Shown one piece after another: positions 58,503 through 64,000 of a stretch of 64,000 nt of DNA (position 1 is its first letter; every line of letters starts with the position of its first letter). The notes under the pieces are model-generated. The model saw nothing but the letters and a program-made list of their open reading frames with translations. It did not search any database and was not told the DNA's origin. This DNA is from a virus. Location of the stretch: positions 1 through 64,000 of the IMG/VR virus record IMGVR_UViG_3300042559_001567, one strand, 5' to 3'. The position numbers and the translations under genes were made by a program.

Positions 58503-60431
58503 ATGGGATTATTAAGCAGAATACCTAGTGGAATTACAAATGAAAGCGCTTTCAAAATTGCGTTTGCCGACGCGTATCAAAAAGAATTTGGTAAAGCATA
58601 TAAGGGAGACAGCTCCGATGGAGCATCATTAGCAGGTACATGGAAGTTATATAATGAAAAATTAGGTACAACAAATACACCAATAACGGATACCAAACAA
58701 AATTTTGGAAATAAGGCTGTTGATTTTGTAAGAGGAACAATAGACACACAAAAAACACAATCATCACAATACGCCGAAGGTGAAATGTTTAGAATTAGTA
58801 ATATGTTAGATATTATTAATAAAAAAGGACAGGTAACTGGAGGACTAATGGGGATGGCTAGTAGATTGGTTGAAGAAGTTGGTGGTGGAATAGCAACTCA
58901 ATTAAAACAAGAAGCTCAATTAAGAACAGATATCAACGAAAAAGTTGGTATGCAAGGGGAACTTTCAAAAGGTCTAAGAGAAGAAATAATAGACGCATAT
59001 CCATCAACACTTAGATTAGGATATGGGATGCAACAACTAACTGATATGATGACAAACATGATGTCAGAATCGGGTAGATTTAATCTCATATCAAAAGAAA
59101 CAATAGGTCAAGCGGCAGCAACCGCAAGGTCTTTTGTTGGAGATTTAAGTGAAATGGGTAGAGTATTTGGTCAATTTGAAAAAGTCGGTTTAGGTGCTTC
59201 AGACGCAACCAAGGCCATTGATACTGCTGGTAAATCTTCATTATCTTTAGGTTTGAATAGTAAAAAAACAACACAAGATTTAAGAGACAATTTAGGAAAA
59301 TTAAATGAATTTGGATTTGCAAATGGTGTACAAGGATTAAATAGAATGGTTCAAAAGGCCAATGAATTTAGAATAAGTATGGATTCTGTTTATCAGATTG
59401 CGGATAAAGTGTTTAGTCCTGAAGGTGCGTTAGAATTAAGTGCAAATTTATCGGTATTGGGAGGTGCTATGGGTGACTTTGGTGACCCAATAAAATTAAT
59501 GTACATGGCAACCAATAATGTGGAAGGATTACAAGACGCATTAATTGGTGCTGCGGGTTCATTAACCACATATAATCAAGAACAAGGTAGATTTGAAATT
59601 ACAGGTGTTAACCTAAGAAAGGCCAAAGCAATGGCAAGTGAATTGGGTATATCGTATCAAGAATTGGCTAAAGGTGCAATAGCGGCTTCAGAAAGAACTG
59701 CCGCTGCGAGTGCTTTAATGACAAGTGGATTAGTAATGGAAGATAAAGAAAGGGAATTCTTAACTAACTTATCACAAATGAAAGATGGTAAAATGGTTAT
59801 TGAAGTTCCTAAATCTTTAATGAGTGAATTAGGTGGACAAACAGAAGTTATTTTAGAAGATTTAACAAATGCACAAAAAACTACATTATTAGCAAACCAA
59901 GCCGCATTTGAAAAAATGTCTACAGAAGACATTGCAAGAGGACAGTTAAGTGCTATGGAAAACATAGAAAGAGATATTGGATTCATGGCCGCTACAACAA
60001 GAGGTCGTGTAGTTAATATGGCTAAATCTGCAGCCGAAGCTGCGGGTTTAACGGGGGAAGATGCTCAGAAATTCGTCAAAGAAACTGCAGATAATGTCTC
60101 AAAGGGTACGGTTCAAATGAGTGATAACTTTAATAAGTTGGTTGGTAATTACATTAGCGAACTTAAAGGTGAAAAACCAAAATCACAAGGTACTGCTACA
60201 ACACAAACAAATGCGATGAATGTTGCGGAGGCAGAAAAGAAAGCTGCGGAAGCTAAACAAGCGGCCGCAAATACCTCATCAACAAAAGTTGTGAAAGTTG
60301 AAGTTTCAGCTAAATCATCTGAAGCATTAATGGATGGTTGGACTAGACAAATTATCAGAGATGCAAGTGTAAAAGAAGATTTTATAAACACAGGTAATGA
60401 TGAATATACAGCACCACCAAAAACTAAATAA
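58503..60431 (+). CDS. Tape measure protein
   Basis: 642 residues, long helical repeats with Ala/Gly/Met, typical of phage tape measures (LSANLSVLGGAMGDFGDPIKL; AKAMASELGISYQELAKGAIAASERTAAAS). It sets tail length and may contact the host membrane. The C-terminal about 90 residues are Ala/Lys linker then a short domain. Position after the gp26-like gene and sequence style are decisive; catalytic motifs are absent. Confidence 0.85.
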   Translation: MGLLSRIPSGITNESAFKIAFADAYQKEFGKAYKGDSSDGASLAGTWKLYNEKLGTTNTPITDTKQNFGNKAVDFVRGTIDTQKTQSSQYAEGEMFRISNMLDIINKKGQVTGGLMGMASRLVEEVGGGIATQLKQEAQLRTDINEKVGMQGELSKGLREEIIDAYPSTLRLGYGMQQLTDMMTNMMSESGRFNLISKETIGQAAATARSFVGDLSEMGRVFGQFEKVGLGASDATKAIDTAGKSSLSLGLNSKKTTQDLRDNLGKLNEFGFANGVQGLNRMVQKANEFRISMDSVYQIADKVFSPEGALELSANLSVLGGAMGDFGDPIKLMYMATNNVEGLQDALIGAAGSLTTYNQEQGRFEITGVNLRKAKAMASELGISYQELAKGAIAASERTAAASALMTSGLVMEDKEREFLTNLSQMKDGKMVIEVPKSLMSELGGQTEVILEDLTNAQKTTLLANQAAFEKMSTEDIARGQLSAMENIERDIGFMAATTRGRVVNMAKSAAEAAGLTGEDAQKFVKETADNVSKGTVQMSDNFNKLVGNYISELKGEKPKSQGTATTQTNAMNVAEAEKKAAEAKQAAANTSSTKVVKVEVSAKSSEALMDGWTRQIIRDASVKEDFINTGNDEYTAPPKTK

Positions 60432-60434
60432 ATC

Positions 60435-60442
60435 TATTTATT
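60435..60442 (+). promoter_or_regulatory. Late-promoter-like element TATTTATT
   Basis: 10 nt before ATG 60453. Confidence 0.4.
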
Positions 60443-60452
60443 ATAAAATATA

Positions 60453-63400
60453 ATGCCAAGTTACTTAGACTTTAATTCGACTAAAAAATTCAGAGATTAT
60501 ATATTAGGTAAAACACTTAATGTACCTAATGGTCCACAGACTTTTAGTAATGCATCATTTTCAGTTGATAAGTTAAGTGACATGTCTAATAAAGACAATG
60601 GAGACGTTGTTTTAAACGATTCTACAAGTAGAAAGACACAAGTTGATAACATATCTAATTTAAATGTTAATCAACCTTCTGACAATTATTTAATTGTTGA
60701 AGATTTAAATACAGTATTAATACAAAGAAGAAGTAATGGTTTAAATCTTTATCCTTATTTCCCAACAAATACACCAACGTATAATTTAGTTGGTATTATG
60801 GGTTCATCAAAATATGATAATGAATCTGAATTATTTAAATTTGCGGCTAACAATATTAAAAACAATCCTGATGGACCTGTTCTTTCAAGAATATCAAGAA
60901 ATATTGATACAGCAACAAATGGTAGATTAAGATTATTGGATGCTCTTAATGGTAATACCGCAACTGCGTTTAACATAGTTACGGGTAGAGAACCATTGGT
61001 TGACCCTAATAATAAAATTACAGTAGCAAGAACTTTACCGGGTAAAGCAATTGATTTTTTACAAACCATTTCAGGAACACAATTACCATTTAGTGAAATA
61101 CCTGGCGATTATTTATCGAATCCAGCAAATCCTGTAAATATAAGACCACAAGCAAGAACTGAAGTTGGTAAATTATTTCAAGATGTTACAGGTGTACTAG
61201 GTTCATTAATTGGTATAAAAAGAAGACCAAGGTTATCAAGAAAACCTTCGGACTTATTAATCGAATATATGGGTGACGGTCAAAAAAATAGATTATTTGA
61301 TACGTTAACATTTAACAAATATGCACCAAATTATACAACAACCGCAAGATCACAAAACACCTCAAAATTATTTAATTTTATTGACAGAGCAGCACAAGGT
61401 GTAAAAAATATTTTAGGTGTTGAAGCACCTGCGGGAATAGCATATATAGGGGACGATAGAGGTGAAGATGTAAAATATGCGATGGGTGATTTTAATGATA
61501 GACCCGTTAGAAGTCCATATTATCTTTCAATAATGTTTGATAGAGTTTCTGCCGAATTATTTCACAGAAGTAAAAACATTACTGAGGGAGGTAAAATTAC
61601 CGGTAATCTTACATGGATTAGTAAAAATTCTAAAAATAAATTAGGTTCAGGTAATAAAGAATGGGGTAGTGAATCATCAACATTTGACGATTCAAAATCC
61701 ACCGCATTTAATTTTAGAGAAGATTCTATATTAGGAACTACACAGGAAATTTTAAATTCGATGCCATCCGACGGAGGATCAATTTCACATGTTGGAAATG
61801 TAATCGACCAAACAAGTAGAGTATTTGGAGAAGGTGATTTAAGAATATCAAAAGGTTCTGCAATCAAATACACAAATAAATTTTCAGGTGAAGAAAGTGG
61901 TGTTGAATATTGTAGAGTATGGACAAAGGATAGGTCATATATGCACTATTCCGATACCATGAAAAGAACAGGTAATGTAAGAAAATTTGACGGTAGTGTA
62001 ATGGGAGGAGGAAGTACACCGTGGAATTTAAATTATGCACCAATGTCTAACGGTAATAAATCTTTTGATGGTTCAACAAATATAGTTGACAAGTATCCAT
62101 ATGGAGGAGGTTTTTACGCTAAAAAGTATATGTTCTCAATTGAGAATTTGGCTTGGAAAACATCTAATAGAGATGGTTTTAAAGTTACCGATTTACCGGC
62201 TTGTGAAAGGGGTAATAACGGAGGTCGTGTTATGTGGTTCCCACCATATGATTTAAAAATGAACGAACAGAATAGTGCAAGATGGGAGGAGAACTCTTTT
62301 TTAGGAAGACCGGAACCAATTTATACTTATCAAAATACATCAAGAAGTGGTACAATATCTTTTAAAGTTGTTGTTGATCACCCAAGTATTTTAAATTTAT
62401 TAGTTAGAGAACACTTCAAAGGAATGTCGGATGAAGAGGCGGATAATTACATTAATGCATTTTTTGCTGGATGTGAAGAAATTGATTTTTATAGTTTAAT
62501 ACAAACATATACAACTTTAGATAGTGACGATATTAATCTAATAAAACTATATTTAAATTCTTCTAAACCACCACAGGAAATTAAAAAATACAAATATACC
62601 ACAACACCAGTTACATTTCCTAAACCCGATAAAGGACAAAATGGAGGTAAAGACACAACGGTACAATTTGATAAGAGATTTTATTTTGCAAACGATTATC
62701 CTAAAAAAGATGGTTCAACAAAAGGATCAACAAATTTAACGTACACACAATTATATGAACAGTATGTTAAACAAAAAGTAACATACACTGGAAATACTGT
62801 TATCGATTTAGGTGAATTAGTGGTAGGAACAACCGAAAATCATAAAAAAGATAGATTGGTTATTTTTGGTAAAGAATCTATTGATTCTGCAACAAGTGGA
62901 GCCACAATTAGTAAAGAAGCACAAAAAATTGCAACAGGGTTTGATGAATTAACAAGTGGGTATACAGAATACAATACAAAATTAGCTGCATTAAAATCTG
63001 ATATTACAGGTAAGACGGTTAGCGAAGTTACTTTTTCAATTTCATCATCAACTTCAGAAGTTGCAGATAGTACATATAATTTTTATTTAGGTGTTAGAAG
63101 AGGACATAGTATTTTTCAAGATATATTCAAAGGAATATCAAATGGTAAAACACCTGAACTAAAATGGTTTAACGATACCGTTTTAAAACCATATGAAAAA
63201 ACAGGAACCAATCAAAAACCAGGAGAATTTGTAAAAGAATTTACATTTAAGGATTTTGGTTATGACGTAGATGGTAAGTTTATTTTTAAATTTAATACAA
63301 ATGGTGAAGATACCACTTTAAAAAACACAGGTGGTAAAGATAATTTAAATTGTAATCAAAAAATATTAACAAGACAAGGTCTTAAAGATACATCACCTAT

Positions 63401-64000
63401 TGCATTTTATTGTAGACAAGCTAGAGTTAAATTTGATTATAAGAAGAAACCTGAACAACCACAGGAAATTACAGTACCAAATATACCGGTTCCAATAACA
63501 ACAATTGAACCAGATGGTACAACGACTGTACCGAATAGGAAACCTACTATAGATGTGATGAAGAGAATCATTATGAAAACATTATCGGAGTGTCATTACT
63601 TTAAAAAGTTAGAAGAAGATTCACCAGTTGCATTTACCTCATTAAAAGAAAAATTAAGATATTTCCATCCGGGTTTCCATTCAACAACACCCGAAGGATT
63701 AAATAGTAGATTAACATTCTTATTGCAATGTGTAAGACCTGGAGATACAATCCCAATTAAAGGAGTTTCGGACCCATTAGATGTGGGAGCAAGAAATACT
63801 TCATTTGGTCCACCACCTATTTGTGTTTTAAGAATTGGTGATTTTTACCATTCTAAAGTTATTATTAGAGATGTTGGAATTACATATGAAGATAGTACTT
63901 GGGATTTAAATCCAGAAGGAATTGGTGTACAACCAATGATTGCTAATGTAAGTTTACAAGTTTCATTTATTGGAGGACAAGGTTTAGAAAAACCTGTTGA
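60453..64000 (+). CDS. Giant tail/baseplate protein (partial, runs off the window)
   Basis: The frame is open from ATG 60453 (MPSYLDFNSTKKFRDYIL) to the window end, at least 1,182 residues with no stop. It is beta-rich, with several modules (middle: RSPYYLSIMFDRVSAELFHR; GRVMWFPPYDLKMNEQ; end: FHPGFHSTTPEGLNSRL then VRPGDTIPI, and IGDFYHSKVIIRDVGITYED). The last 100 residues resemble tube-initiator/baseplate domains that follow the tape measure in T4-like phages of Bacteroidota. No enzyme motif seen. Confidence 0.7.
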   Translation, partial: MPSYLDFNSTKKFRDYILGKTLNVPNGPQTFSNASFSVDKLSDMSNKDNGDVVLNDSTSRKTQVDNISNLNVNQPSDNYLIVEDLNTVLIQRRSNGLNLYPYFPTNTPTYNLVGIMGSSKYDNESELFKFAANNIKNNPDGPVLSRISRNIDTATNGRLRLLDALNGNTATAFNIVTGREPLVDPNNKITVARTLPGKAIDFLQTISGTQLPFSEIPGDYLSNPANPVNIRPQARTEVGKLFQDVTGVLGSLIGIKRRPRLSRKPSDLLIEYMGDGQKNRLFDTLTFNKYAPNYTTTARSQNTSKLFNFIDRAAQGVKNILGVEAPAGIAYIGDDRGEDVKYAMGDFNDRPVRSPYYLSIMFDRVSAELFHRSKNITEGGKITGNLTWISKNSKNKLGSGNKEWGSESSTFDDSKSTAFNFREDSILGTTQEILNSMPSDGGSISHVGNVIDQTSRVFGEGDLRISKGSAIKYTNKFSGEESGVEYCRVWTKDRSYMHYSDTMKRTGNVRKFDGSVMGGGSTPWNLNYAPMSNGNKSFDGSTNIVDKYPYGGGFYAKKYMFSIENLAWKTSNRDGFKVTDLPACERGNNGGRVMWFPPYDLKMNEQNSARWEENSFLGRPEPIYTYQNTSRSGTISFKVVVDHPSILNLLVREHFKGMSDEEADNYINAFFAGCEEIDFYSLIQTYTTLDSDDINLIKLYLNSSKPPQEIKKYKYTTTPVTFPKPDKGQNGGKDTTVQFDKRFYFANDYPKKDGSTKGSTNLTYTQLYEQYVKQKVTYTGNTVIDLGELVVGTTENHKKDRLVIFGKESIDSATSGATISKEAQKIATGFDELTSGYTEYNTKLAALKSDITGKTVSEVTFSISSSTSEVADSTYNFYLGVRRGHSIFQDIFKGISNGKTPELKWFNDTVLKPYEKTGTNQKPGEFVKEFTFKDFGYDVDGKFIFKFNTNGEDTTLKNTGGKDNLNCNQKILTRQGLKDTSPIAFYCRQARVKFDYKKKPEQPQEITVPNIPVPITTIEPDGTTTVPNRKPTIDVMKRIIMKTLSECHYFKKLEEDSPVAFTSLKEKLRYFHPGFHSTTPEGLNSRLTFLLQCVRPGDTIPIKGVSDPLDVGARNTSFGPPPICVLRIGDFYHSKVIIRDVGITYEDSTWDLNPEGIGVQPMIANVSLQVSFIGGQGLEKPV

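Noticed and set aside
1-64000. CRISPR arrays, IS elements, integrase, tRNA genes
   Set aside because: Looked for regular spaced repeats, transposase or integrase motifs and cloverleaf patterns; none seen by eye. A tRNAscan run would be decisive for tRNAs.

Overview
The window is a contiguous piece of a large AT-rich, T4-like contractile-tailed phage (Caudoviricetes, myovirus) that very probably infects a Bacteroidota (Flavobacteriia-like) host. The T4 signature is a head module in the order terminase large subunit, portal, prohead protease, acidic scaffold, major capsid protein. It is joined by tail sheath, tail tube, a gp26-like baseplate protein, tape measure, family B DNA polymerase, a gp55-like sigma factor, PhoH and dUTPase. 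The host guess rests on several points: a bS21 homologue of the short Bacteroidota type, promoter-like TAnnTTTG elements with TTTG upstream, almost no Shine-Dalgarno sequences, signal peptides ending in a Gly-Gln junction, and outer-membrane barrel proteins. No tRNA, CRISPR, integrase or IS element was seen.

Layout. (1) 1-5240, plus strand: a string of small membrane proteins, then three exported proteins (one CsgG-like, two outer-membrane-barrel-like). (2) 5311-8070, minus strand: an RNA-repair cassette with a 5'-kinase-like P-loop protein, an Rnl1-type RNA ligase and a cyclic-phosphate-processing receiver-like protein, plus two unknowns. (3) 8126-11025: a small lipoprotein, a ClpC-like AAA+ unfoldase and a divergent Hsp20. 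Iterated ATGTC(TAA) repeats lie between the two chaperone genes. (4) 11099-24964, mostly plus strand: KTSC and nucleotidyltransferase proteins, unknown late proteins, then the head module. The bS21 gene sits in it on the opposite strand. (5) 25053-26177: small genes and dCMP deaminase. (6) 26178-42473, minus strand: basic Cys-containing proteins, baseplate-type proteins, the late sigma factor, three glycosyltransferases, PhoH, dUTPase and a run of unknowns. (7) 42527-45591, plus strand: fibre or appendage proteins, including a long Thr-Pro repeat. (8) 45683-51678: DNA polymerase (plus), neck-like protein and SNF2 helicase (minus). (9) 51727-64000, plus strand: neck/tail-completion candidates, a small ribbon-helix-helix-like protein (minus), sheath, a 340-bp non-coding region with a parS-like palindrome, tube, a gp26-like/overlapping ORF pair, tape measure, and a giant tail protein that runs off the window.

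How it fits together. A recurring 8-bp element, TATTTAT(A/T), reads in the direction of transcription just upstream of at least 24 genes on both strands. It is the reverse complement of the T4 late promoter TATAAATA, and the window encodes a gp55-like sigma factor that could read it. At about ten genes the element ends only 3-5 nt before the ATG, which predicts leaderless late mRNAs. A second, host-like promoter type (TTTG-N19/20-TAnnTTTG) precedes non-virion genes: lipoprotein, Hsp20, SAP/dCMP deaminase and a glycosyltransferase. The -7 part alone precedes ClpC and bS21. Together with the phage bS21, this suggests a coordinated takeover of transcription and translation initiation. The most unusual features are the parS-like site, the bS21 gene, the exported CsgG/barrel cassette, the kinase-ligase-receiver RNA-repair set, the N-domain-less ClpC that keeps a VGF loop, and the late-promoter element.
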